A stretch of 64,000 nucleotides of DNA from Burhinus oedicnemus (Eukaryota > Chordata > Aves > Charadriiformes > Burhinidae): assembly GCA_008921705.1 (NCBI GenBank), contig VFFE01007487.1, positions 463,289-527,288 of the forward strand. Reading direction: 5' to 3'. The number at the start of each line of letters is the position of its first letter. Within the stretch, counting starts at the first letter, position 1. This document shows positions 1 to 26,400 of the stretch, piece by piece. The notes beneath the pieces are model-generated. The model was not told where the DNA came from and did not search any database. It was given only the letters and a program-made list of their open reading frames with translations. A program made the translations under genes and the position numbers.

Positions 1-555
1 GGAGGGTTTACATGTAATAAAATAGAGCTATCATCCTTCTAAGTGTATTTTTACAGACTGAAATATGTTCAAGGGATATGTGACCAGTGAGAGATTTAAG
101 AACAGGTAGGCACAAAACCCTAAGAAAAAGCCTGACTCCTTTGCCTTATGTTTTGCATGTATATATGCCCTGTTAGTATATGAAAATGGGTAAGCTGATG
201 ATGGAAAATAGCAATGTATATAAAAAGAAGGAATTATTCCCAGCTGCGTGCATAGATCTTTAATAGCGAGATGTCAGCCATGTTCCCAAGAAAAGGCTAC
301 AATGTCAGCCTGGAGTGGCCAGCTGGGCAGCGTGGTTTTGAATATAAGTCAAAGTAGGTAATAACGAAAACCAGTAGGGAAACAGATCAAGATCAAAAAA
401 TTAAATACCATTTAGAACTGACAATGGAAGAGTAAAGTATTGTAGTGAAACACAATTCTTGTAGTTAAGATATAGGGGATTTCATTCGTCTCGGTGAAAT
501 GCATTTATCTGCGACACCTTGGAACATAAAAGCAGAAACAAATTCAAGTAAAAAT
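1..555. other. Flank downstream of CSRP3, no gene recognised
   Basis: This AT-rich unique sequence lies beyond the predicted 3' end of CSRP3. I see no splice-flanked coding segment, no repeat family I recognise and no RNA gene. In other vertebrates the next gene on this side is usually ZDHHC13, but nothing here supports one of its exons. Confidence 0.4.
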
Positions 556-559
556 AATG

Positions 560-1173
560 TGAAGCAGTATCAGTACTTTATTGTAGCTTGAAAACATACA
601 ACAACAAAACTTAAAACACTATTCTATGAAAACGTTGTTTTTCTTCAGAAATACCTCCCTTTGAAAGAAAGAATTTCAAATACTTTTTAATTGTCTCACA
701 GTGAATAACATCTACTTTGCCATAACACAAAATGTCAAAACATTCAAAACTCCACTAGGAGATGGGTAGAAACAAAGGTGGCATTACATTCTGAACGAAG
801 GAAAATACAGCCTAAGTTGGAACACTCTGACCCTTGCGCTCCATAAGGTGTCTCTGTCTTAATGGAACAGCATGCCGAGTCTTTAAAATTCCAGACTCAA
901 GTGTCATAAATGCTAGTTTAAGAAGCAATAATGTTCCACGAGGTTTTTTGTCTTTATTTACTCTAAAACAAACATGAATCTTGTTTTATCACTGTACCTT
1001 TTTAAGCTATTCTAAGAGTTTCTTAAGAGATAAGCTCACAAGCTTTTGCTGCAAGTGGAAAATATTAAACAAATGCCCTAGGTTCTTAGCAATATGTGAT
1101 GTTTAATGTTTTACTTGACAACTATCACTTTGTGGCATCAACAGCAGTTTGAGTCTATTGCATCCATTTCTTC
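560..1173 (-). other. CSRP3: CSRP3 3' untranslated region
   Basis: This is the segment from the stop codon at 1174-1176 to the distal AATAAA. It is AT-rich and free of repeats, and holds one additional internal AATAAA at 953-958. Its extent is inferred from the signals alone. Confidence 0.55.
577..582 (-). terminator. CSRP3: Probable CSRP3 polyadenylation signal (AATAAA)
   Basis: On the minus strand this reads AATAAA followed by GTACTGATACTGC. It lies about 590 bases past the CSRP3 stop codon, a reasonable 3' UTR length for this gene. A second AATAAA on the same strand at 953-958 could give a shorter 3' UTR. The choice between them is inference; cleavage would be expected around 555-565 for the distal site. 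Confidence 0.55.
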
Positions 1174-15893
<14,720 letters not shown>

Positions 15894-15968
15894 CGGAGTT
15901 GCTTGATGTTTCTCCCTATTTTCTTATGCCTCGAAGGGTTTGAACGCGTGGGCTTCCTGTGCTCTTTA
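15894..15968 (-). other. CSRP3: Proposed CSRP3 non-coding first exon
   Basis: On the minus strand a strong donor, CTCCG|GTAAGTAG, ends a segment that begins just downstream of TATA-like sequences. CSRP3 has a non-coding first exon in other vertebrates, and this is the only place upstream on the right strand where a good donor, TATA-like sequence and muscle motifs coincide. The 3' boundary at 15894 is set by the donor. The 5' boundary depends on which TATA-like element is used (start about 15938 or about 15968). Confidence 0.5.
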
Positions 15969-16172
15969 AATGCTGGTGGCCACCGCCGTCGGCCCTATAA
16001 AAGCTGGGAGGGGAGGGGGAATGAGAGAGGCTTCGGGGATCTGAGCAATGCCATTGCTATCACCGAGCTGAAAATAACCTCTGACAAAAGCCTGGCATTT
16101 TGTCCGCTTATGTCCACTTGTGAGTAGGTGGACAACAATGCAGCCCCTCGGGTTACACCTAGAGGGCATTCC
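15965..16172 (-). promoter_or_regulatory. CSRP3: Proposed CSRP3 muscle promoter: TATA-like, MEF2-like, E-box, MCAT
   Basis: Reading toward CSRP3, the elements are an MCAT core (CATTCC, plus strand 16167-16172), an E-box (CACTTG, 16115-16120), a MEF2-like site (plus strand GCTGAAAATAACC, 16067-16079, one base from the known CTAAAAATAACC form), TTTTATAGG (15994-16002) and TTTAAA (15965-15970). These are families of sites used by striated-muscle promoters. One caution is that the best TATA match, TATAAAAG at 15996-16003, reads on the plus strand. Function is inferred. Confidence 0.45.
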
Positions 16173-18596
16173 AAACTGCAGTCGAACGGATCAGAAATAA
16201 AGACTAAAGTTTTACAGGTGCTACCGCATTGCTTAAATGTGAATCATAAAATAACGGTTCCCGAAATGAGGTTTTACTCATAAATGGTCACGTTGCCAAA
16301 ATTAATTTGCCAAAATAGTTATTAAAAAACCCCAAACACCTGTTTGTAGGAACGTCTGGAACTCAACAGTTTTGAATCAAATAAATAGAATTTCACTCAG
16401 CAGTTCATGATCTGATAGATACAACTGGTTTGTCTTTTAGGGTACAGAGAATTAGGCTTTTCATTCTAATATTTAATTTTTTACTGGGTTTAGCCATTAA
16501 GATGGCTAGTTAATATGTGTAATATTTGGCATGTCTAATCATTGCAGTGATGTTTGCCATGCCTCACTGAGCCCCTTGGAAAGGGGTGATGCTGCAGGTG
16601 TACTAAAGAAGTGGAGAGTGAAGTATGAGGCACTTAAAGTTCACTTTTCACAGGGTTTTATTTTAAGTGCTTTAAAGATATGGAAGCTAATTCTCATTTT
16701 CTAAAGGAATGTCTGAGCGTAGAAGCTTTGTTCAGTGTCATGGACTTTGCTGTGTGTGAAAGGGCCAAGCCCTTAGAGCCTAGGGGCTCAACCCCACGAG
16801 TCTGAAGCTGAGTCTCAACTCTGGGACTTTCATGGGAGCGTAAGGAAATTAGATGCCAAATCCACGTCAGACTTTAGGATTTTAGGGGTCTGTTCACTGA
16901 GGCTACTTTGAAAACTCTTAGGAGCCTATAGATCCATTGACTGTTGAGTCCAGCAAAAATTTTTATAATGCAGAGACAGATCCTTGATGTAAAGTTGGAG
17001 GACTACTTTATTTCCGGAGCAGGAGAGCTGGACTCCATCTCTTCTTGGTCATTCTCCCTGGATAGTTAATGCAACTCTTCTGCCTATGTCAAATAAGGCT
17101 GAATGCAGAGGTGACGGGACAATGTACCTAGTATGAACATTTCTTGTAAGACGGCAGTGAAGAGGGGTTGAGGCAGGACTGAGTTCGCTGTTGGAGTCCA
17201 GGGAAAGCGCTGAGAAGCTTCTAACCACTTTCTCTTTGCACCCTTAGTGATTGCTGAGTTAGGACCCGTGACGTTTGAGGACACTGAATCTTCATTGATC
17301 CTCACATCCTGTAGATCATCTGCTCGGATGGATTTGCACCATAACCAACTGCAGGGAAATCCGTGGAGAAAGATTTTGCCCCAAAATGTCAGTAAGTATT
17401 CTTCCTTTGACTTTGTCAGAGAATTTGAGGGGAACTGGCAGGGAACAACCTTTAGTTTCCTGGTACTGGGTGTCGCTTTGTTCCTGTACTTCTGTGCAAG
17501 CCCAGATACTGGGTGTCCCTGTAAGGAAGCCGGTCTTGTTGAGAGGCTCTTTACAGCTCAGAGGAGCAGTCGGACCCGTATGGATTAGTCAGCATTTCAT
17601 ATAACCCCTGGTCCACTGTGGCTATCAGGATCTGAGACTGGAAGAATAGACTTTTGAAATATGCAACTGTAGTGTACACACACATGAATTTTTATATTCC
17701 TGGTGGAGTGGGAATGTAGTGTTTTCTGTAAATCAAAGGTAGGGATTAAAAAACACTGCTTGGAGAACAGGAACGCAGCATATCAAAAGCGAAGCGAGCC
17801 TGAGCATGAGGGACTTTCCTCGAGCTTGGCAACAGAGCGCATCGGGTACTCGGGTCACGTTCGAGGGGAGGAAAGAGCAGCGAGCTCAGCTAGTCGGAGC
17901 GAAAAGCAGATCTTCTGGGGAATAAGATACTTTGAGCAGAGAAGTGGTGGCTTTTCAGCCTGCAAAATGAACAAGAACAAAGTAAAGTGCTAGGTGTTAT
18001 AAAGCCCACGTGAAAAAGCAAGCAACTGTATTTTGACAGGAGCCGAGGGACACTAGGCAGGGAGTGAGAATGTATGTTCAGCTTTTCAGAATAGAGAGAG
18101 GAGTTTGTGAGATCATTTCTCCAAGCCTCATTACTGTAGTTTCTTATTCTGTCAAGAGCAGTGTCCAAAAATGAAAGGTTTGTACTTTGTTTCCTTTGAG
18201 TAATGCAACTTTCTGTTAAGTCCTTGCCTTTATACTTGCAGAATTAGATTGATAGCATGTGTAAGGAAGATCAATCAATTACCACTTTGGAGAATTAAAA
18301 AAAATCTTCTCACTGCTGCAGTGAAAATTCCAGCTTTTATTCTTCTCTCCCGCTCATCTAGGTGTATTTCAATAGTGATCCTATTTTATCAGGTGTATTT
18401 TGTATTATAATTTTGCATTATTAAAGAGCAAGCCAGTTAGTTTTACTGTGTTAGCTGTTTTAACTATGTGTTTTTACCCAGTCCAAGCCTAAATCTAGGG
18501 CTGTGCTAGCATTTCTCCTGTCCTAATTTGGACAGCCAGGCACGTCTCACCCGGGAAGGCAGATACACTCTATTTTCCTTTAATTTGTTAGTTATT
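16173..18596. other. Intergenic sequence between CSRP3 promoter and CR1
   Basis: This is unique sequence with no recognised gene. A plus-strand stretch at 17248-17391 is flanked by CCCTTAG and GTAAGT and is open in one frame, but it resembles no protein I know. Confidence 0.5.
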
Positions 18597-19005
18597 CATA
18601 GAATCATAGAATGGTTTAGGTTGGAAGGGACCTTAAAGTTCATCTAGTTCCAACCCCCCTGCCATGGGCAGGGACACCTCCCACTAGACCAGGTTGCTCC
18701 AAGCCCCATCCAACCTGGCCTTGAACACCTCCAGGGATGGGGCAGCCACAGCTTTCCTGGGCAACCTGGGCCAGTGTCTCACCACCCTCACAGTCAAGAA
18801 TTTCTTCCTGAGATCTAATCTAAATCTCCTCTCTTTCAGTTTAACTGTTCCCCCTCGTCCTATCGCTGCATGCCCTTGTAAAAAGTCCCTCTCAAGCTTT
18901 CCTGTAGCCCCCTTTAGGTACTGGAAGGGGCTCGAAGGTCTCCCTGGAGCCTTCTCTTCTCTGGGCTGAACAACCCCAACTCTCTCAGCCTGTCTGTCAT
19001 CATTC
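18597..19005 (-). mobile_element. CR1 LINE 3' fragment
   Basis: The plus strand begins with ATAGAATCATAGAATGG, the reverse complement of the CR1 3' terminus. It runs back through the conserved 3' UTR/ORF2 tail (CACCTCCAGGGATGGGGCAG, CTTTCCTGGGCAACCTGGGC) to CTGGGCTGAACAACCCCAAC. CR1 elements are non-LTR retrotransposons that insert mostly as 5'-truncated copies. The long open frame on this strand is the C-terminal CR1 reverse transcriptase remnant, not a host gene. Confidence 0.93.
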
Positions 19006-19009
19006 CTTG

Positions 19010-19830
19010 TCATCTGCGTGTGAGCTGCGTGAGGAGGCTTCATCTTTCTTCCTTCAGCGTAGAAGAGACTGCTGCACGTATTTAAATTCAGTTGGTTTAC
19101 CTTAACCTGCTTGACACAAAATTGCGATAGAGGAGAAACAGAGTTGGAAGTTGACACTGGTCTTAGTGAGAAAGCGGAAACTAAGAGTCCAGCCGCTGTA
19201 CCACGTGGGTATGTCCAAGAGACACGGGGCTCCTTCCTGCTGGAACCCAGACCCGACGTTGTTTGCAGCAGTGAACAGCTAGTGCTTCAGTAACCGCACC
19301 TCTCATTTCTGCCACAAACCCTTTCAGATGGTCACAAAACCGGTGGTCAAATGTTAGGAAAGCTTTCTTAGGCTTAAAGCCTCCCCAGTGTCAGGAAAAG
19401 CTATAGAGTGTGTATAGCGTAGCATGCACCGGGCTCACACTCTGAGTTTAATAGGAGAAGAGAGGCAAGGTAACGAGCGTACATCTTCAAATCTTACTAA
19501 GATTGTTCAGAGGCCCAAACCACATAATTTCGCAGTTCTGTGACATCTGGACTGCACTTTCCAGGATGCTCCAGGGTGATATTCTAAACTTCATAACTAT
19601 ATTTTCCTCTAATTGTTGTTATTAGGAGAAAAAGAACGAAGAGATGCCAGTGAATGTACAATGTATTACTTAACTCAGGTAATTTAATTTGATCAAACAA
19701 AAAAAAAAGTCAAAATTTGAGTTTGATGTAAGTTTAATCTGAACAAATTGATTTAAAAATACAGTATAAATAATTCTTAACTTATATAAAACGATTAAGA
19801 ATTCATTTTTTGTTGGTTTTTTTTTTTTAC
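19010..19830. other. Intergenic sequence between CR1 and E2F8 3' end
   Basis: This unique sequence has no recognised gene or repeat. It becomes AT-rich toward the E2F8 3' end. Confidence 0.5.
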
Positions 19831-20263
19831 TAACTTTACAAAAGAGCTTTATTGAACATAGGAGCAAGACATTTTAACTATGGGCTTTTTGTTAAGACAT
19901 AAAATATGTACACGCTCACAGTACTTTTCTTTGTGCAAAATATGTACTGACTGATAGACTGTACCTTTCTGTACAAAGACAATTTCAGCTTACTTTGCAT
20001 AGCAGAAAAGCAACACAAAACCCACTACATACATAACTTTGTTGCTATAATACTTCAGGTAAGCCTTTTGGAAAAATTATTAGACATTAACTTTCTCATT
20101 AAGAGCCAGTTTTAATTCTAAAGTATCAATTAAGGCTATTCCAGTATTGAGGTCTTGCCAATACACGTCCAAACCACATTGTCCATCACACAATCCAAGA
20201 TGCGTGCAGTGTGTTACCAGTAATTACGCCTGCTAACACATTCAGCAATTTGATATCCCAAAA
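19830..20263 (-). other. E2F8: E2F8 3' untranslated region
   Basis: This is AT-rich sequence from the stop codon (20266-20264) to the AATAAA at 19848-19853. No repeat is visible. The extent is inferred. Confidence 0.6.
19848..19853 (-). terminator. E2F8: Probable E2F8 polyadenylation signal (AATAAA)
   Basis: The minus strand reads TTCAATAAAGCTCTTTTG, about 410 bases past the E2F8 stop. It is followed within 30 bases by an A-rich stretch in the genome. This is a good canonical signal, placed by inference from strand and distance. Confidence 0.65.
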
Positions 20264-20437
20264 TTAGTCTTCTGACACTTCAAGTTTTCGTTGAGGAATA
20301 TACAGAGTTCCTTGAGAGATTCTGTTGGTACCATCTGAATTTGCAGACAGTGGAGGTACTGTGTTCGGCCCTCCTGGCGTGCGGAAAAAATTTTCTGTAA
20401 CTGTCTGGGGCACCTGGGGTTCCTTTGGGACACACGG
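20264..20437 (-). CDS. E2F8: E2F8 last coding exon, with stop
   Basis: This 174-nt exon follows CCCTTTAG and encodes 57 residues and [11 protein letters not shown] and [14 protein letters not shown] match the conserved C-terminus of E2F8. The function of this tail is not established. It enters in phase 0. Confidence 0.95.
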   Translation of the reverse strand, partial: PCVPKEPQVPQTVTENFFRTPGGPNTVPPLSANSDGTNRISQGTLYIPQRKLEVSED

Positions 20438-23400
20438 CTAAAGGGAAGAGAGAAAATTACTTTCATTTAAGGGGAAGAAGAAAAAGTGAATTCTAAAGTT
20501 TCTGCAGGAAGTTAGCAAACTTTTTTTTTTCCCTTAAGTTTATAAACTTAACTCTTTACTGAGAATAATATACCCGTATCCCTTGATATATCTATAAATT
20601 TATATATATATAATCAATTAAATAAAAATCTGATTTCTCTAATCTGCTCTTATCTCCTTTTTTTTAATACAAACACATCTTAGGCAATACAGTATTACAC
20701 AACATATACAGACAAACTTCCAGTAGAAAAAAAATATTCTTTTAAAATCCTCTACAATCCCATCCTTTAAAAAAAAAAAAGCTAACACAAAATGCAAGAA
20801 CTTGAAAGTAGATTAGGAGAGTAATGAGAAGGAAAGATAAAATAACAAATGGACAATTTGTTAATAAGCGTCATCTCAGAGCTATGCAAAATCCTCCCTC
20901 TAAACCAGTTGTCTCTTCGTAACTTGTCATCTTCCAGCTGGCTCCACTTCCACAACAAATAATATACTTGTTCTTCCTTTCTGACCTCTCGATTATATTG
21001 TACTTATGCTGGCCTTCACTGCCAGCTCTTTCTGAGCACTGGTGATTTACAAAGATTAAAAAAAAAAGTTTATTTAAAAATTGTACCTGCTGTAAAGGAA
21101 TTCCTGCACTATAATTCCCACTCAACCCACCACAGTCAAGGAGTTGCAATATATTTTTGCTTACCTTCTCCTCTTGCAAGTTCATGTTTCCTGAGGTACG
21201 GCTAACGTTTTCTGGTTGTGAAGAGACTGGCATGTGCTGAAGAACAGGATTTGCAGGAACTTGCATGCCAGCAGGTATTAGTCCTACATGTTGCAGTGTA
21301 AAGTTCAGAACTGAAGAACTTGGATTTGGGGCAGAACTGGTATTGCTTGAATTGAGACAGGAGTTGTTCAGTACAGGTGCAGCAGCTATAGAAGTTGGCG
21401 ACAGCATTATATTCAAGGGTGTTATATGAAAAGCAGGGATGTTAACTGCTTTCAGTTCAGATGCTGTCATTGGAATGACACCTGAAACAGAGAAACCAAG
21501 TGTTGAAGGGCATTAAAAATTGAGACTCAAGCCATTGCCTCAGTAGGATGAATGTGGCCCGCAATCCTGTAACCCTATTTGACTTAATACTCACCAGCAA
21601 TGGGGGAGCTGTAGGTAGTGTGCTGTAATGAACATATCCCAGCTTTCTCTTCATCAGAAAAGCCTGCCTTGTTGCCATGGGTGCACTGAGTAAGAGGAAT
21701 AAGATAGCCAGATGGAAAAAAAGTCTGAAAAAGAAAAAGACAATACACCTTTACCCCAAACACGTAATACAGAAAAAAAAAAAAGAAGTTTTTCTCCAAA
21801 GTTGCATCTCCCTTGCCTTGTTCTTATTCTTTATTCTCCATATCCCCGGGATCCTATATTCCATGCCCGTGCTACCTTCTGTCTGAAATTTAGACAGAAC
21901 TGACTCAAGGGCACGCTCTGTAAAGTAAGACTGCCCTACCGTGCAGAAGTCGGCTGGCTCCATTTCCAGCTGATATCCTCAGTGAGGAACTGGAAATCCA
22001 TCTGGGATTAACACAGTACAATTACACTAGACAGAAGCGAAATCCTGATACTGAATGCTTTTGGTTCTTTTCCAGAAGAAACATCTGGATCCTGTAATCA
22101 TCACGTCACCTGTCTTGGATTGTGTTTTTCATATGACAAATATTGGAAGACAATCCTTTTGCATTTACAAGTTCTGTTTCTGTCAACAGAACTGTTCTTT
22201 ATTCAGGTTCTCTATAGTACTAAGTCTTAACTGCAGAATACCAAATTTTACTGCTGAAGAGTGTTTCATGTGATTCTGTTGTAAATCAAAGTATTGGAGA
22301 CTAAATATACACAAACAAAGGACGTGGGATGTAAGGGATCTCAATGTTGCCTTCCTCTACTTAGTCTTAGTCGTGATCTTCATCCCAATCAAAGCCTGAA
22401 AGGCACTTCATGTCCTCTTACTTGTGTACTTAATGCAGAAATAGAAGTCCTACCTTCCTACAAAATAAGGTTTTAAAAGCACACTAAAACTAATCCAACC
22501 AAAGCTGATCTATATCTGTGCAGTTCATTACAGTTTTGTTCCTTTTGCAAAGACTGCAAGTGGCGTTTTCCCAGATAACGAAGATGTGCTGTGGAGTCTG
22601 ACAAAGCTTACCTCATGAGCAGGAATGGCAAATGCTACAGGTATGTCTTGTTTAGTTTTGATTTTGTCCTCATCTTCTGGAGTATCTTCTCTTTTACATT
22701 GGTCATAACCACTTGCCATGTTTTGATCTAACGTTTCAGTTTTGTTCTGTCTCTCTTCCTGGAAATTGTCCATTTTGTGATTTATTTGTGAGCTATTGGA
22801 AGGTGGTCTTTCATTTTTAATGGATTCACCCTTTAAAAAAAGTACATACAAAACAAAAGGCAGACGCTGTAAGACTTAATGTTCTCAATTACATGTCTAC
22901 AATGATATTTATAAATTTTAAAAATTAGGAAAGCAAGTTTTCTTCTTTCTCCTGATTCCTAAGTTTCTGCTATAAAAATTTCTAGTCAATAAGACAACCA
23001 GATCTATGTTATCCCCTCTTGCTCCTTCACAGCTAGCGGATGTTTGACACCACACGTTGTCACAACACACCGATAACATTTCACGACTGTTTTGGCAAGC
23101 ACAATTTAAAGCAGCCTAATAATTTACAGGGACGCTAAAACATTCAGCAACCGAGGAGTAGAAAGAAATCCAGACCCAGTTTCTCCATGTGCATCAGGTG
23201 TATCTGAACCTCTTACTCTTTTCATGTGCTCCATTATTACGCCTACAACAATCTAACATTAGCAGTGCATAACATTGGGTAGAAGTACTTAGAAGGTATC
23301 AGGATTTGGGGACATTCCCTGTCCAGCGACTTTTACGTGTCCACTTTCCCTCCTAACACCTCTAAAGCCAAGAATGAATGCTAGCAAGATGAGCAACCTG

Positions 23401-26400
23401 AACTGCTCCAGGTATAAATAGGTCTTGACATAATGTTTGGGAGTTGTTTTATTTTGACTAACATCTGTACACTTTGACAGGTCTTCTTAGAAATAAATAT
23501 TTGGAGGGGAAAGAGAGGGGAACAAGGAGAAAAATACAGCCTGATCCTAGGCTGGCCTTTCAAAGATAGATGTTGTATTGCATACTGCATATTCTGTCTG
23601 ATGCAAATACCAGCAAGATTATGTGATATTTGAGAGAAAGATATATATATATGTGTGTGTAAACAGCCCCCCAAACATCAGCAAGCACAACAAATAAACG
23701 TCATCCCTTCAAGGCTATTGTTATTTAAAATGCCTACACACACTGGTAGGCTCCTAAATCACTTGGAAAGTGAGTAGGTGGCAACATCATTAAGCTATAA
23801 AATGGCATTTTAAAAATAATTTCACTTACCACTGAAGTATCAAGGCTTTCCTTGTCACTTCTATACCTTTTAATTGAATTATTCTCTTGTAATGCTTGTG
23901 ATCTTTTAAGGCACCGCTGTGATGATGTTTCTGATTTTATAGTCGGTCTTTCTTTAGCCGTCAGGGACTTTGTTGGATCATCTGCAGCTATCTGATTGTC
24001 TGCTTCCTCAGTGGTTATTTTATTTACTACTTTTGAATTAATACTTTTCATTCCAGTTACATTAGCACGCGGTAGAGGCTGCAACATGAAACTTGGGCTG
24101 TATGTCGTCACAGTGTGGGCTTGGGAAGGATGCAGATAAATTGCATATGAAACACCAGAATGAGTATGAGGTAGTATTACTGGTGAGACTGAGCTGTGGC
24201 TTGGAGGACAGACACCCAGTGGCTGCGTGACAGCCGGCTGCTGAGAGGGTGCTACAGTGCGAGGAGGTTCGGGCTTGAGGACTCCCTCAGGCGAGGACAA
24301 ATTACATTCCAAAGCAGATCTTGACAATTTCATTTTCATCTCTTTTGCTTTCCTGAAAAACAAACCACAAAACAAACAAAAAAAGCCCAAAAATAGTTTA
24401 ATACCTTCGTGCAGAAATGAATGCCCTGACATTTGTATTTGTATTTTGTGCAACACAAAGACTTAACATGAACTTTCAATCCACTAAACAGAAAATAAGT
24501 GGAAAAAAATAGCCTGCAGTATGAGGGGTTACCGTTTTTTGCAGACTGTTACCCAACTCAAACTGAGCATAGGTTTAACTTAAGAGCCAGTGACAAAATA
24601 AAGCTTCTCACCCTAATAATGCACAAACTTACTTTGATTGTCCTTCCAGCTGATGTTTAGCGATTGCTGGAACCTGCGCCATTTTACTTGGGAAAGCTGA
24701 TAAATTTTGATCAGTACCTGGTTGGAGGGGGAAAACAAACCAAAACTGTTAGTACATCAAACGTAAAAGTTAAATTTTGTCTTGAAGAGACTGCGTTATT
24801 TAATGTGACATAAACATGAGAAGACACTAAGGCTCCATGTTATCATAAAACTTCAGCCCAGACTTGATTTGATCAATTGGATGGTAGCTTACATCAACCA
24901 AATTTTAAAGCATCAGCTCCATTTTTTTCCTCTCCAAAGAGGATACCTAACAAGAACATGAACATTGATAGGTAATTTTCTGGCAATTTTATGGAATACA
25001 GAACTGCTTGGATAGTAAGATATAAAGCAGAGTTTCCACAACAAACCAAAGTTAGAGCAGTTCATAGAGCGAGATGCAATATCTAGAGAATCAGCTATAC
25101 TACACAAACAGAAGGTTTGTAGCGAGTAAGACATCGCACAAAATCAAGAGAGTGAAATGTAGAAAGGGATTTAATATTATTCTTAAACCCGAAACAGTAA
25201 TATGCCACTCCTTGTGTACTGGGCGTGGAAGAGGCTAGGGTTCCCTACAGTGTGCTGAATTTGGTCCAGATTGCAATGAATGTATTTATTCTGCTGCAAC
25301 TGTGCAAGCTGTGACTGGATTTGGTCCACCAAACTGGAAAGAGCTTCTACTAATTGCAGAGCTTACGCACTGAACATGGATCAGTTTAGCTTTGTTTTCA
25401 CTATCACAACACGAAGTTGGGCAGGAGCGTTGATCTGCCTGAGGGTAGGGTGGCCCTACAGAGGGATCTGGACAGGCTCGATCGATGGGCCGAGGCCAAT
25501 GGTATGAGGTTGAACAAGGTCAAGCGCCAGGTCCTGCACTTGGGTCACACCAACCCCATGCAGCGCTACAGGCTTGGGGAAGAGTGGCTGGAAAGCTGCC
25601 TGGCAGAAAAGGACCTGGGGGTGTTGATCGACAGCCGGCTGAATATGAGCCAGCAGTGTGCCCAGGTGGCCAAGAAGGCCCACAGCATCCTGGCTTGTAT
25701 CAGGAATAGTGTTGCCAGCAGGACTAGGGCAGTGATCGTCCTCCTGTACTCGGCACTGGTGAGGCCCCATCTCGAGTATTGTGTTCAGTTTTGGGCCCCT
25801 CACTACAGGAAAGACATTGAGGTGCTAGAGTGTGTCCAGAGAAGGGCAACAAAACTGGTGAGGGTTCTGGAGCACAAGTCTTGTGAGGAGCGGCTGAGGG
25901 AACTGGTGGTGTTTAGCCTGGAGAAGAGGAGGCTGAGGGGAGACCTTATCGCTCTCTACAACGACCTGAAAGGAGGTTGTAGCAAGGTGGGGGTCGGTCT
26001 CTTTTCCCAAGTAACCAGCGGTAGGACAAGAGGAAATGGCCTCAACAAGTTGAATCAGGGCAGGTTTAGATTGGATATTAGGAAAGATTTCTCCACTGAA
26101 AGGGTTGTCCAGCATTGGAACAGGCTGCCCAGGGAAGTCGTTGAGTCACCATCCCTGGAGCAATTTAAAAGACATGTAGACGTGGTGCTGAGTGACATGG
26201 TTTAGTGGTAGCTTGACATTGCCAGGTTAATGGTTGGACTTGATGATTCTGTCAGTCTTGCAAGGCCTCAGATTTATAGGCAACATATATTTTCCCCATC
26301 TTGTCTATTTTTGACAGTTCTTAAGACATGTTTGTTGTAAGCAGGCATACCCATGCATCCATATCTCCTATGAGAAGATTGCAAGCCTGAATATTTAATG

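Noticed and set aside
20871..21164. Continuation of the E2F8 exon 12 frame beyond 21165
   Set aside because: The conserved protein sequence stops at the GTAAGC donor and resumes in phase at 20437.
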